This document shows positions 1 to 8,637 of a DNA stretch of 64,000 nt, piece after piece. This DNA comes from Salipiger aestuarii (GTDB lineage Bacteria; Pseudomonadota; Alphaproteobacteria; Rhodobacterales; Rhodobacteraceae), in NCBI RefSeq assembly GCF_003259905.1, contig NZ_QLMG01000023.1:1-64000 (forward strand), in the 5' to 3' direction. The position numbers and the translations under genes were made by a program. Numbering within the stretch: position 1 is the first letter of the stretch; each line of letters opens with the position of its first letter. The notes beneath the pieces were generated by a model that had not been told where the DNA came from, made no database searches, and saw only the letters and a program-made list of their open reading frames with translations.

Positions 1-894
1 GGGACGACGCCACGGTCAAGGATGGCGAGGGCGCAACGGCGCGCGTCATGCGCCCCACCCCAGGGTCCCGCTGCCGGTCTCTTCGTTGTTCGGGAGCCGG
101 CCAAGCAGGTCCCGCCGCACCGGGGGAAGTGTTACGGCGCGGATGCCGAAGCTCGCCGGGCCCGTGGCCGGAGGGCGCTTGCGCCAGTAGCGATTGTCCT
201 GACCCCCATCCATTCGCCATCGCCGGGCGCCCTGATGCCGGTGCTGCCTGTCAAAGCCTCGCTCGTCCACACTTGCCAGACCCTCCTTGTCCTGGCCAAC
301 GCTGCGGGGAGGGCAGGCGAGTGCCTCTGCCGGGCAAGTCCTGGATGCCGTGACCAACCGCTGCGTGGCACCGGCGGACGCCCCTACCTCTTCGCGGCGA
401 CGCCCCTTTTATAACGTCAACACCGGCACCGCGGCGGGCATGTGTCGGCAGCAATCGCGCTCTGGCTGCAGACGATGGCAGTCCTGGCCGCTGGTGACAC
501 CGTCGATATGGAGCGGTATGATCCGCGCGGCGCACGGGTATATCGCTGCGGATGGTATTTCAATGCAGGGGATGAAGACCGGAGAATCAATCTGGAGCGC
601 AGAGGTCTCCAGATGGCATCGGAACCGGGTGTTTAACCACCGGAGACGAGCGAACCCTGGTCAAGTTTGACCGCGATGCGCCTTGTCCGGCCGTGATTCA
701 GACGGCATGCTCTGAGCCCATGCGGATCAGCCGATGAGCCGATGAGCCAGGGCATGCTGTGCTTCGATGACGGGTGGTTGCAAACATCGAACGAAGGATC
801 TGCCGGCACCGACCGCGCGCGGCGCAGCGACGATTTTCCACCGACCCGCCGAGTGACGGCGGACCGGCTTATTTAATGGGGCGCGGCCCGCGTC
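1..894. other. Stretch without a supportable gene
   Basis: I see no open frame here with a recognisable protein family, a convincing ribosome site or a homologue-like motif. Several short overlapping frames exist on both strands, as expected by chance at this GC content. A small tandem GCCGATGA duplication lies near 730-750. A weak hairpin (CCGCCG, five-base loop, CGGCGG) at 846-862 lies just past the SDR stop and might end the catabolic operon transcript, but it has no T-run. Confidence 0.5.
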
Positions 895-1674
895 TTACAG
901 TTCCAAGCCCGCGGTCTGCATCATGCCGGAGGCCAGATAGCCGCCATCCACCGGCATCGTGTGCCCATTCACATAACGGGCTTGCAGGGACGCCAGGAAC
1001 ACGATCGAGGGCGCGATGTCCTCGGGCTCGGCGATGAACCCCGAGGGGATCATCTTGAGAAAGTTCGCCTTGTTCTCATCGGTATAGGCTTTGGCAGTCA
1101 TGCTGGTCATGGTGGTGCCCGGCGCAACCGCGTTCGCGGTGATGCCATATCGCCCCAGCTCCAGCGCCAGTTGCCGCGTCAGTTGCGCGACGGCGGCCTT
1201 GGACGTGCCATAGGCCGTCCGGCCCACGCCCGCGCGGTAGCCCGAAACCGAGGACAGGTTGACGATGCGGCCAAACCCCTTGGCTTTCATACCCTTCGTG
1301 GCCCGCTGGGCGCATTGAAAACTGCCGGTGACATTGACCGTCATCACGCGCTCGAAGTCCTCGCGGGATACGGTGTCAAAGGGTTCGACCCGCAGGATGC
1401 CCGCGCTGTTGACCAGGACAGTGACCGCCCCCTTCCATGCCTCGGCCTTGTCAAACGCCGCGTTAACCGATGACTGATCGCTCACGTCCAGTGTAACGCC
1501 CAACGCATCGCCCCCGGCAGATCTGATGCGGGAAACGGTCTCGGACATACCGTCCTCGTCGATATCGGCGACCACGACGGGAACGCCCGCCCTGCCCAGC
1601 AGCACAGCGGTAGCCCGCCCGATGCCGGACCCTCCGCCCGTCACGACTGCTGTTCCATCGTCGAATGTAAGCAT
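895..1674 (-). CDS. SDR family NAD(P)-dependent oxidoreductase
   Basis: Short-chain dehydrogenase/reductase of 259 residues, a normal classical SDR length. The nucleotide-binding motif TGGGSGIG lies near residue 12, NSAG near residue 90, and the catalytic Ser with a YxxxK (YGTSK) motif follows. The C-terminus has the usual PVDGGY ending. The start is the ATG at 1674 because AGGAGG sits six bases upstream; a longer frame exists but lacks a ribosome site. It is the last gene of a minus-strand operon with a thiolase, an acyl-CoA synthetase and a TRAP transporter, so it probably oxidises a hydroxyl group of the imported acid or its CoA ester. The substrate cannot be read from the sequence. Confidence 0.9.
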   Translation of the reverse strand: MLTFDDGTAVVTGGGSGIGRATAVLLGRAGVPVVVADIDEDGMSETVSRIRSAGGDALGVTLDVSDQSSVNAAFDKAEAWKGAVTVLVNSAGILRVEPFDTVSREDFERVMTVNVTGSFQCAQRATKGMKAKGFGRIVNLSSVSGYRAGVGRTAYGTSKAAVAQLTRQLALELGRYGITANAVAPGTTMTSMTAKAYTDENKANFLKMIPSGFIAEPEDIAPSIVFLASLQARYVNGHTMPVDGGYLASGMMQTAGLEL

Positions 1675-1752
1675 CACGCTCCTCCTGTTTTCGCGGCCCG
1701 CCAACGCGCCGCTGGTCTGGGTCATCTGCGCACCCATGGCGGTTTGCCGGAC

Positions 1753-3072
1753 TCAGTTCGCATCCATCAGATTGGGAAGCCAGGTGATGATGCCGGGAAA
1801 GCTGAAGAGGATGAGAATGGTCACGAATTCCATCGCCACGAACCACAGCGCCCCCCGGAACACGGTCGGAAGCGGTGTTTCGCGGTCGATGCCGGCGATC
1901 ACATAACAGTTCAGGCCGACAGGCGGTGTGATCAGGCCGATCTCGCACATCTTGACCGTCAGGATGCCGAACCAGATCGGGTCGAAGCCCAGAGACCGCA
2001 CGGTCGGGAACATGATGGGGATCGCAATCACCATCATCGAGAACGCGTCCAGAAACATGCCCAGGGGAACGAAGACCAGAAGCAGGCAACCGATGACGAG
2101 ATAGGGCGGCAGGCCCGAATCCACCACCGCCTGCGCCAGCTGGTTGGGTACCTGCACCAGCGTCAGGAAGTAGGAAAAGACCCCCGCGCCAATGATGGTG
2201 AACAGGATCATCACCGTCGTGTCGATGGACGACCGGAAGCTCTCGGTGATCTTGCCCAGCATCCCCGCCTTCCACGCCCCGCGATGCGCAAGCAGCATGA
2301 GAAACGCGGCAAACGCGCCCAGCGCGCCGGCCTCGGTAGGCGTCATCAGACCAAGGTAAATCCCGCCCATCACGACGATGAAAAGCACCAGGACCTGCCA
2401 GGCCTGCGCGGTGCCGATGGCGGCCTCTCCCCAGCCCGCGCGCGGTGTCACGGCCCCCTTCGAGGCGCCCCGCTTGGCAATGAAATAAATTCCGAACATG
2501 AAGACGATCGTCGTCAGCAGGCCCGGAACGAACCCGGCGATCAGCATCTTGCCCGCCGATGTCTCGGTCAGCGCCGCGTAAAAGATCAGCAGGACGCTGG
2601 GCGGAATGAGCACGCCCAGGACACCGCCCGCCGCGACCGCCCCGGCAGAAAGCGCGGGATCGTAGCCCGCTTTCTTCATCTCGGGCAGCGCGACACTGCC
2701 GACCGTCGCGGCCGTCGCCACAGACGAGCCCGAAGTGGCGGCAAAGCCCGCGCTGGTCAGGATCGACGACATGGCAAGCCCGCCGGGAAGATGCCCGGTC
2801 CATTTGCTGGCCACGTTGAACAGCTTTTTGCCGACCTCGGCGTGATGCGCAAAGGATCCCATCAGGATGAAAAGCGGTATGATCACCAAAGTGTAGACCG
2901 CCGTGACCGAATAGGGCAGCGACTTGAGCCGGGTCAGCAGGAACGCGAAATCCTCGACCATGATGATGCCCGCGGCGCCCGACAGCGCAAGCGCGGCAAA
3001 GACCGGAACACCGGCCGCCATCAGGATGAAAATCAATGCCACCGCAATATACGGTGCAAGGGACGGGTCCAT
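1753..3072 (-). CDS. dctM: TRAP transporter large permease (DctM)
   Basis: Large membrane subunit of a tripartite ATP-independent periplasmic transporter, 439 residues, very hydrophobic with about 12 predicted membrane segments. The stretch rich in Gly, Pro and Ser around residues 105-150 (GVLGVLIPPS and similar) is typical of DctM. It would use the sodium or proton gradient to import an organic anion delivered by the DctP protein encoded two genes upstream. GAGAGG precedes the ATG. It lies 30 bases after the small permease gene and 78 bases before the SDR gene in one operon. The ligand is unknown, probably a carboxylate given the CoA-ligase gene in the same operon. Confidence 0.93.
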   Translation of the reverse strand: MDPSLAPYIAVALIFILMAAGVPVFAALALSGAAGIIMVEDFAFLLTRLKSLPYSVTAVYTLVIIPLFILMGSFAHHAEVGKKLFNVASKWTGHLPGGLAMSSILTSAGFAATSGSSVATAATVGSVALPEMKKAGYDPALSAGAVAAGGVLGVLIPPSVLLIFYAALTETSAGKMLIAGFVPGLLTTIVFMFGIYFIAKRGASKGAVTPRAGWGEAAIGTAQAWQVLVLFIVVMGGIYLGLMTPTEAGALGAFAAFLMLLAHRGAWKAGMLGKITESFRSSIDTTVMILFTIIGAGVFSYFLTLVQVPNQLAQAVVDSGLPPYLVIGCLLLVFVPLGMFLDAFSMMVIAIPIMFPTVRSLGFDPIWFGILTVKMCEIGLITPPVGLNCYVIAGIDRETPLPTVFRGALWFVAMEFVTILILFSFPGIITWLPNLMDAN

Positions 3073-3102
3073 TGGAAACCTCTCAGACGGAACGCTGGCC
3101 GA

Positions 3103-3618
3103 TCATGCCTCGGCGATGGGTTGGTGATCATCGCTCTCGTCCTGGACGAGGGCAAACGTGGCGTGGCAGATCATCTGGATCGCGGCGAACCACAGGCCAA
3201 GCGCAAGCCCGACCTTGGTCCACCAGATCGGGATCTGGGTATACCCCCAGCGGAATTCCCGGATGGACACGGAATAGACGGCCTCCTGCGTCGCGGGCCA
3301 GGCCAGCATCAGCAGGGCAAGCGCGCCACAACCCCATCCGAACGCCATGATGGCCCGGTGCGCGCGCCCGGACAGCCGCTGGGACAGAATGTTGACCCTG
3401 ATATGCGCGCGGTCGCGCTGCGCCCACATCGCCCCCATGAAGACGACCATCACGAGGCTCAGCTCGGACATCTCGAAGACCCCCGAAAGGGGGTCTCCGG
3501 TCAGCCCGCGCATGATGACATCGGCGGTGATGCCGAACATCAGAAAGGCCAGGAACAGCATCGCGACCACCCCGAACAGGTTGGAGACAATTCTGAGGGT
3601 TGCCTGGATCACGTTCAT
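3103..3618 (-). CDS. dctQ: TRAP transporter small permease (DctQ)
   Basis: Small membrane subunit of the TRAP transporter, 171 residues with four predicted membrane helices (about residues 10-30, 45-65, 85-110 and 130-150). The arginine-rich loop around residue 70 (MWAQRDRAHIRVN) is typical of DctQ. It works as a complex with DctM, encoded immediately downstream. An AGGAG site lies seven bases before the ATG. The order SBP, small permease, large permease is the standard DctPQM arrangement. Confidence 0.9.
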   Translation of the reverse strand: MNVIQATLRIVSNLFGVVAMLFLAFLMFGITADVIMRGLTGDPLSGVFEMSELSLVMVVFMGAMWAQRDRAHIRVNILSQRLSGRAHRAIMAFGWGCGALALLMLAWPATQEAVYSVSIREFRWGYTQIPIWWTKVGLALGLWFAAIQMICHATFALVQDESDDHQPIAEA

Positions 3619-3660
3619 GAGAATCTCCTGTCAGAACGGTCGCGACGAGCCCGGTGCGAA

Positions 3661-4746
3661 TCAGGACCGCTTGCTGATCTCGTAGGGCCGGGGCAGAGTG
3701 CCTTCGGGATCGAATTTTGCGATCGCATCGTCGATCATCGACTGCATGGCGTCGCCGTCGACACCCGCCTGCGGAGCGACCTCTTTTTTCCACTTGTCGA
3801 TCTGGGCAGGCTGGACGAGATCCCTGGCGCGCTGCTTTTCCTCGTCCGAGATGGTCGCGAACCGGACCCCTTCGGCGGTGGCCGTATCCACATAGCGCGA
3901 CAGCACGTCTTCGTAGATCGACGAAAACTGGCCGCCGTAGATTTCGGAAATCAGCTCGTCCGAGACCTTGCGGACATCTTCGGGCAGATTGTCATGAACC
4001 TGCTTGTTCATGATGACCGCCGAGGGCGCGTGCGGGCCATCGCCGATATCGTAGAAATGCGGCGCGATCTCATGCAGCTTATAGGCCACGGCGGTAACAA
4101 AATCGAAGCCGTAGACACCATCGAGGATGCCGCGCTCCAGCGCGGGATAGACCTCGGGGGCCGCCATGGGGATCGCGGTACCGCCAAGCGCTTCGATGAC
4201 GTCGGTGGCCACACCATAGCCACGGATCCGCTTGCCCTTGAGATCCTCAAGGCTGTTGATCGGTTCGCGCAGCACGAGGGGCGCATAGTTCCAGTTGGTC
4301 CAATAGAGTACCTTCGAGCGGTGGCGCTGCTCCCACTCGGCGCGCAGAGGCTCGAAATTGTCATAGACCTCGCGGCAGACACGCTGCAGGGCGTCGGCGC
4401 GGTTCATCCGGAAATACCACTCCAGACCGCGTGTCACCGGCAGCTCGGCCTGGTAATAGCCCGGTGCGATCAGCGTGATCTCGGATGTGCCATCGCGCGC
4501 GGCGGCCAGATGCTCGCCGACCTTGTTGAGCGAGCCGGACCAGTACCGGCGAATCTCGACCTCGCCATTGGTGCGCTTCTCCAGTTCGTCCAGATACCAG
4601 CGGTCGATCCAGGATGGGCCCGCGGAATCCGAGACATAGCTGTCGAACTTCAGGGATGTAGCCGCCGATGCGATCGACGGTGCCCCCATGATGAATGCGC
4701 CGCCAGCAGCCGCTGCACCCGTTTGCAGGAAATTTCTACGCTTCAT
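3661..4746 (-). CDS. dctP: TRAP substrate-binding protein (DctP), Tat signal
   Basis: Periplasmic solute-binding protein, 361 residues. The N-terminus MKRRNFLQ followed by an Ala/Gly-rich hydrophobic stretch and ASAA is a twin-arginine signal peptide; TRAP binding proteins are often Tat exported. The conserved DctP region with PEVYPALERG near residue 200 is present, and so is the Arg (KRIRGYG, near residue 175) that usually pairs with the carboxylate of the ligand. GGGAGG lies seven bases before the ATG. It is the first transport gene of the operon, directly after the acyl-CoA synthetase gene, implying that the imported acid is CoA-activated. The ligand is not identifiable. Confidence 0.92.
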   Translation of the reverse strand: MKRRNFLQTGAAAAGGAFIMGAPSIASAATSLKFDSYVSDSAGPSWIDRWYLDELEKRTNGEVEIRRYWSGSLNKVGEHLAAARDGTSEITLIAPGYYQAELPVTRGLEWYFRMNRADALQRVCREVYDNFEPLRAEWEQRHRSKVLYWTNWNYAPLVLREPINSLEDLKGKRIRGYGVATDVIEALGGTAIPMAAPEVYPALERGILDGVYGFDFVTAVAYKLHEIAPHFYDIGDGPHAPSAVIMNKQVHDNLPEDVRKVSDELISEIYGGQFSSIYEDVLSRYVDTATAEGVRFATISDEEKQRARDLVQPAQIDKWKKEVAPQAGVDGDAMQSMIDDAIAKFDPEGTLPRPYEISKRS

Positions 4747-4784
4747 GTGATCCTCCCGATTTGCATGAATTTACAGTGGTAGCG

Positions 4785-6329
4785 TCACAGCCCCTCCTCA
4801 GAGACTGCGAGGCGTTCGCGAAGGCTGGTTTTTAGAACCTTGCCGTAGCTGTTTTTTGGCAATTCAGGAACGAAAACATAGCGCTTCGGCTTTTTGAACG
4901 ATGCGATTTGCGATTTGCACCAATCATCAAGTTCATTGGTCCCGCATTCCTGGCCTTCGTTGAACACGACGAAGGCCACGACCTCCTCGCCCCATTCCGG
5001 ATGCGGGCATCCGATCACCGAAACTTCGAACACCTTGTCGTTGGTCAGGATCGCTTCCTCGACCTCGCGCGGATAGATGTTGGTGCCGCCCGAGATGATG
5101 ACGTCCTTGGACCGGTCCGTCAGCGTCAGAAAGCCGTCGGCGTCCATGGCGCCCAGATCGCCGGTCCGCAGCCAGCCATCCACGATGGTCTCCGAGGTCG
5201 CCTTGGCGTTTTTCCAGTAACCCTTCATCACGGTATCGCCACGCACGATCACCTCGCCAACCTCGCCCACGGGTTTGTCGGTCAGGAATTCGTCGACCAC
5301 GCGCACCTCGACGCAGGATTGCGCGATTCCGGTCGAGGCACGGCGCCGCTCGGCATTGGGATGCCGCGTATCGGCCACCAGATCCCGCCTCATCGCGGTG
5401 ATCGTCATTGGGCTTTCGCCCTGGCCGTAGATATGGGCAAACTTGGGCCCGAACGTCGCCAGCGCCTTGTTGATATCCGCCGCGTACATCGGGCCGCCGC
5501 CATAGACGATGGTCCGGATGCCGTCGCCGCGATCGCCGGTCTGCTCGGCGTATTTCACCAGCCGCATGATCATCGTCGGGGCCGCGAAAAAGACAAGGTT
5601 GCCCAGCCTGTCGGCAAGATGCTGAATTTCGGCGGCGTCAAACCCCTTGGACTCGGGGATGACATGGCAGGCCCCCGCTCGCACGAACTGAAAATTGTAA
5701 AGCCCCGCCCCATGCGACATCGGCGCGGCATAAAGCGAATGATCCGCCGACGAGACCGTGTCGACATCCAGCGCATAGCTGGTCGCCATCATCCGCAGAT
5801 TCTTGTGCGTCGCCATAACGCCCTTGGGACGGCCCGTCGTGCCAGAGGTGTAGAACAGCCACGCGACATCATCATCTGCCATCTCGGTGGGCGCTGCGTA
5901 ATCGGCGACCGGGGCCGCCTTCGCAAACGTCTGGAATTCCGCCGCGCGGATACCGACTTCGAGGCACTGCGTATCAAGGTCCGTCGGGCTGGTATAGATC
6001 TCGCCCGTCTCGGTGATAACGAGCTTGGCGTCGGAATTCTCGATAATCCAGGCGGCCTCTCGCGGATGCAGCTTGTTGTTGATCGGCACGATGATGGCGC
6101 CGATCCAGAGAACACCGTAGAGCATCTCGAGGTATTCGACGCAGTTCTTGGCAAAGAGCGCAACGCGATCTCCGCGGCGAATACCGTATCGGTCCTTCAA
6201 ATGCTGCCCGACAGCCCAGCTGCGAAAGGCAAACTGACGGTAATCGGCGCAAAGCGTCTCGCCAAAGCGGATGGCCGGTGCGCTCGGGCGCACGAGGCCG
6301 GTTTGATGAAGCCAGGTCGCGAGGTTCAT
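4785..6329 (-). CDS. AMP-dependent acyl-CoA synthetase/ligase
   Basis: ANL-superfamily ligase of 514 residues that activates a carboxylic acid to the CoA thioester through an acyl-adenylate. The P-loop YTSGTTGRPKGV is near residue 165, the Y-G-Q-G-E-S adenylate motif near 305, the TGDLG motif near 395, the DRSKDVIISGG hinge near 410, and the C-terminal catalytic lysine in PKNSYGKVLK near 495. The start lies only five bases after the thiolase stop and has no good ribosome site, so translation is probably coupled. With the TRAP importer downstream, it probably activates the imported acid. The chain length or ring type of the substrate is unknown. Confidence 0.9.
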   Translation of the reverse strand: MNLATWLHQTGLVRPSAPAIRFGETLCADYRQFAFRSWAVGQHLKDRYGIRRGDRVALFAKNCVEYLEMLYGVLWIGAIIVPINNKLHPREAAWIIENSDAKLVITETGEIYTSPTDLDTQCLEVGIRAAEFQTFAKAAPVADYAAPTEMADDDVAWLFYTSGTTGRPKGVMATHKNLRMMATSYALDVDTVSSADHSLYAAPMSHGAGLYNFQFVRAGACHVIPESKGFDAAEIQHLADRLGNLVFFAAPTMIMRLVKYAEQTGDRGDGIRTIVYGGGPMYAADINKALATFGPKFAHIYGQGESPMTITAMRRDLVADTRHPNAERRRASTGIAQSCVEVRVVDEFLTDKPVGEVGEVIVRGDTVMKGYWKNAKATSETIVDGWLRTGDLGAMDADGFLTLTDRSKDVIISGGTNIYPREVEEAILTNDKVFEVSVIGCPHPEWGEEVVAFVVFNEGQECGTNELDDWCKSQIASFKKPKRYVFVPELPKNSYGKVLKTSLRERLAVSEEGL

Positions 6330-6334
6330 GGGCG

Positions 6335-7507
6335 TCAGGCTTTTTGCGTTTCGAGGATCGAAACGTAGTTGGCCACGGCCGATCCGCCCATGTTGAACAC
6401 CATCCCCAGACGGGCGCCGGGCGTTTGCATGTCGCCCGCCTGCCCCGTCAGTTGCCGGTATGACAGCGCATGCATCGAAACGCCTGTGGCGCCGACGGGA
6501 TGGCCCTTGGCCTTGAGGCCGCCCGAGAGGTTCACCGGCAGCTTGCCGCCCCGGTAAACATGCCCCTCTTCCAGCGCCTTGGCACCCTGACCTTTCGGCG
6601 CCAAGCCCATCGCCTCATAGGTCAGCAGTTCGGCGATGGTGAAGCAATCGTGCACCTCGGCAAAGTCGATATCGTCCAGCGTGACGCCCGCCTCGTCCAA
6701 GGCCATGCCGAAAGCGCGCGCGGGGCCCTCGAATTCCAGAAAGTCCCGGCGCGACATCGGGATGAGATCGCTGACATGTGCCGCCGAGCGGAAACGCACC
6801 GCGCGGTCGAAACTCGCAGCGTTGTCTTCGGTCGTCATCACGATCGCGGCGGCGCCATCCGTAACCAGCGAGCAATCCGTCAGGCGCAGTGGCGGCGCAA
6901 TCTCAGGGTTCTTGTTGGTGACCTGGCTTGCCTGCTCGAAGGTGAACTCCTTTTGCATATGGGCCAGCGGATTGCGCATCGCGTTCGCGTGGTTCTTGAC
7001 CGAGATATGGGCCATCGCGTCCAGCGGGCTGCCATATCGGTCGGTATATTCCCTGGCGGCGACGCCGAAGACCTGTGGAAAGCTCAGCTTTTTCTCGTTT
7101 TCGTCGTTCTGGTATCCCGCCCCGGCCAGCGCGAGGGTCACGTCTTCGGTGGCGCGATGGGTCATCTTCTCGGCGCCGACGACAAGCACGATCCTCGCCT
7201 TGCCCGCCTGGATCGCGTTCATGCCCGCATGGATCGCCGCAGATCCCGATGCGCAGGCGTTCTCGGCCCGCATGGCAGGTTTGAATCGCAGCTCGGGATA
7301 GGCCTGATGGATCAGCGAAGACGCAAAACCGTCACTGACCAGGCCCGAATTGAAATGGCCGAGAAAAACCGCGTCGATCTGGCCGGGGTCGACACCCGCA
7401 TCCTCGACGGCCTCGCGCGTAACCGCGACGATCATCTCCTCGAGGTTCTCGGTCAGACGCCCGAATTTCGTATGGCCAGCGCCGACGATGGAAATTGTAT
7501 CAGTCAT
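6335..7507 (-). CDS. Thiolase family protein (SCP-x/acetyl-CoA acyltransferase type)
   Basis: Thiolase-fold enzyme of 390 residues. The active-site Cys is in NACASGSAA near residue 85, and HDCFT near 285 and KGHPVGATG near 345 supply the His residues of the lipid-transfer/SCP-x thiolase branch. It would cleave a 3-ketoacyl-CoA or catalyse a related condensation. The ATG at 7507 follows a GGGGGG ribosome site; a start nine codons upstream has none. It is the first gene of the minus-strand operon and faces a PAS-LuxR regulator across a palindrome-rich control region. The order thiolase, ligase, TRAP, SDR suggests beta-oxidation-like breakdown of an imported acid. Confidence 0.88.
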   Translation of the reverse strand: MTDTISIVGAGHTKFGRLTENLEEMIVAVTREAVEDAGVDPGQIDAVFLGHFNSGLVSDGFASSLIHQAYPELRFKPAMRAENACASGSAAIHAGMNAIQAGKARIVLVVGAEKMTHRATEDVTLALAGAGYQNDENEKKLSFPQVFGVAAREYTDRYGSPLDAMAHISVKNHANAMRNPLAHMQKEFTFEQASQVTNKNPEIAPPLRLTDCSLVTDGAAAIVMTTEDNAASFDRAVRFRSAAHVSDLIPMSRRDFLEFEGPARAFGMALDEAGVTLDDIDFAEVHDCFTIAELLTYEAMGLAPKGQGAKALEEGHVYRGGKLPVNLSGGLKAKGHPVGATGVSMHALSYRQLTGQAGDMQTPGARLGMVFNMGGSAVANYVSILETQKA

Positions 7508-7560
7508 GTTTCCCCCCAATCTGGCGCACAACATGACATGCGTACGACAGACGGAATAGT

Positions 7561-7609
7561 CGTAGAACTACGTAGAAAGATGCGTAAGACTACGTAGGAT
7601 ACCGCGTAG
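7561..7609. promoter_or_regulatory. Repeated CTACGTAG palindromes, probable operator
   Basis: Between the divergent thiolase operon and LuxR gene, the perfect palindrome CTACGTAG occurs at 7568-7575 and again at 7590-7597, 22 bases apart (about two helical turns). Flanking copies of the half-site CGTAG start at 7561, 7571, 7593 and 7605, and a CGTACG lies at 7541. Spaced inverted repeats on one face of the helix fit a dimeric LuxR/NarL-type protein. The adjacent PAS-LuxR protein is the obvious candidate to bind; that assignment is inference. Confidence 0.65.
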
Positions 7610-7620
7610 TGGAGGCCGCC

Positions 7621-8190
7621 GTGATCAATACATCCACCCCCGAAAAGGCTGGGCTGCTTGGCTTTTGCGAATCGCCCGTTGCCCAGATGGTGCTTCGCTA
7701 CCGGCGCGTCATCGAAAGCAACAAGGCAATCGAGCGTCTGTTCGGGTTCAGACGGGACGATCTGGTGGGGCGGTCAGTTCAACGGCTCTACCCGTCGACC
7801 GCCGATTTCGAGCGCATCGGAGAGGTCTGCGAAGCCGGTCTTCGAAGGGGCGAAAACAATTACTATGAAGACAAGCGCTTCATGCAGACCCGTGACGGAC
7901 AGGTCTTCTGGGCGCGGGCACGCGGCATCACCCTGTCGCCCGAAGACCCTTTCGCGCTGATGATCTGGAGCTTTGACCGGATCGAAAAGAAGACGTACCA
8001 ATCGGTGAACCTGACGCCGCGCGAACGCGAAATCGCGCCGCTGATCGGCCAGGGCCTGACGTCGAAACAGATCGGCGAGAGGCTTGGCATCTCGCACCGG
8101 ACGGTCGAGACGCACCGCGCCCGGCTGATGAAGAAGTTCGGCGTGCACAATACCGCCGAGCTGGTGTCCCAGATCGTCATCGCGATCTAG
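7621..8190 (+). CDS. PAS domain LuxR-family transcriptional regulator
   Basis: Regulator of 189 residues. Residues about 10-120 look like a PAS sensor domain (IESNKAIERLFGF, DDLVGRSV, and a DGQVFW beta strand), and residues 125-189 are a GerE/LuxR helix-turn-helix (LTPREREIAPL, then SKQIGERLGISHRTVETHRARLMKK). The GTG at 7621 is preferred because GGAGG lies five bases upstream; a GTG four codons earlier has no site. It is divergent from the TRAP-thiolase operon and separated from it by palindromic repeats, so it probably controls that operon in response to a small ligand sensed by the PAS domain. Confidence 0.88.
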   Translation: MINTSTPEKAGLLGFCESPVAQMVLRYRRVIESNKAIERLFGFRRDDLVGRSVQRLYPSTADFERIGEVCEAGLRRGENNYYEDKRFMQTRDGQVFWARARGITLSPEDPFALMIWSFDRIEKKTYQSVNLTPREREIAPLIGQGLTSKQIGERLGISHRTVETHRARLMKKFGVHNTAELVSQIVIAI

Positions 8191-8637
8191 ACGGACGCCG
8201 ACAGACCGATCCTGATCAGTGTCGCCTACCTGGCCGGGCGACGCCGAGACATGTTTTCCGGATGCATCGAACCCCATCTCGGCGGCCTCATCCCGTGCCA
8301 GCGCAACGTCTTGGCCTTCAGCCGCCAGCGGATCCGCCGCACCCTGGCGCCCGGTGACACGGGGATCATCGGCCAGCCGGTCATGCACCGGCGCCCGGCC
8401 ATCGAAGACGCGGCCCGCGCCCTGACAACGGGATCTGGCGCCGGTCGCGCTTTGCGATAACGCCTTGAGCGAACGGTATCCGGTTTCAAGATCCGCGAAG
8501 CCTGGCGCATATGAAAGCGCGCAGGACCGGGGGCCGCCGCGATGCGCGAAATAGAAGCATCCTGCATTGCCGCCTTGTGCCGCGCGAGAGAAAGACTAAC
8601 ATCACAAGCAATTGCAAGATCCGAGGAGGCCCGCACC
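8191..8637. other. Intergenic stretch, possible coding relic
   Basis: There is no gene I can support. The frame of the LuxR gene stays open for about 89 codons after its TAG (8191-8460) and has strongly G/C third positions, which may mean a decayed coding region. The translated frame shows no family I recognise. The final part before 8638 carries the LacI ribosome site (GAGGAGG). Confidence 0.35.

Noticed and set aside
1744..4782. A very long open frame (over 1000 codons) on the plus strand
   Set aside because: It is antisense to the TRAP transporter genes, has a composition rich in Arg, His and Asp typical of shadow frames, and shows no family motif. The minus-strand genes have clear motifs and ribosome sites.
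8191..8460. C-terminal extension or separate gene after the LuxR regulator
   Set aside because: The frame is open after the TAG with G/C-rich third positions, but there is no suitable ribosome site and no recognisable domain; the LuxR domain is already complete.
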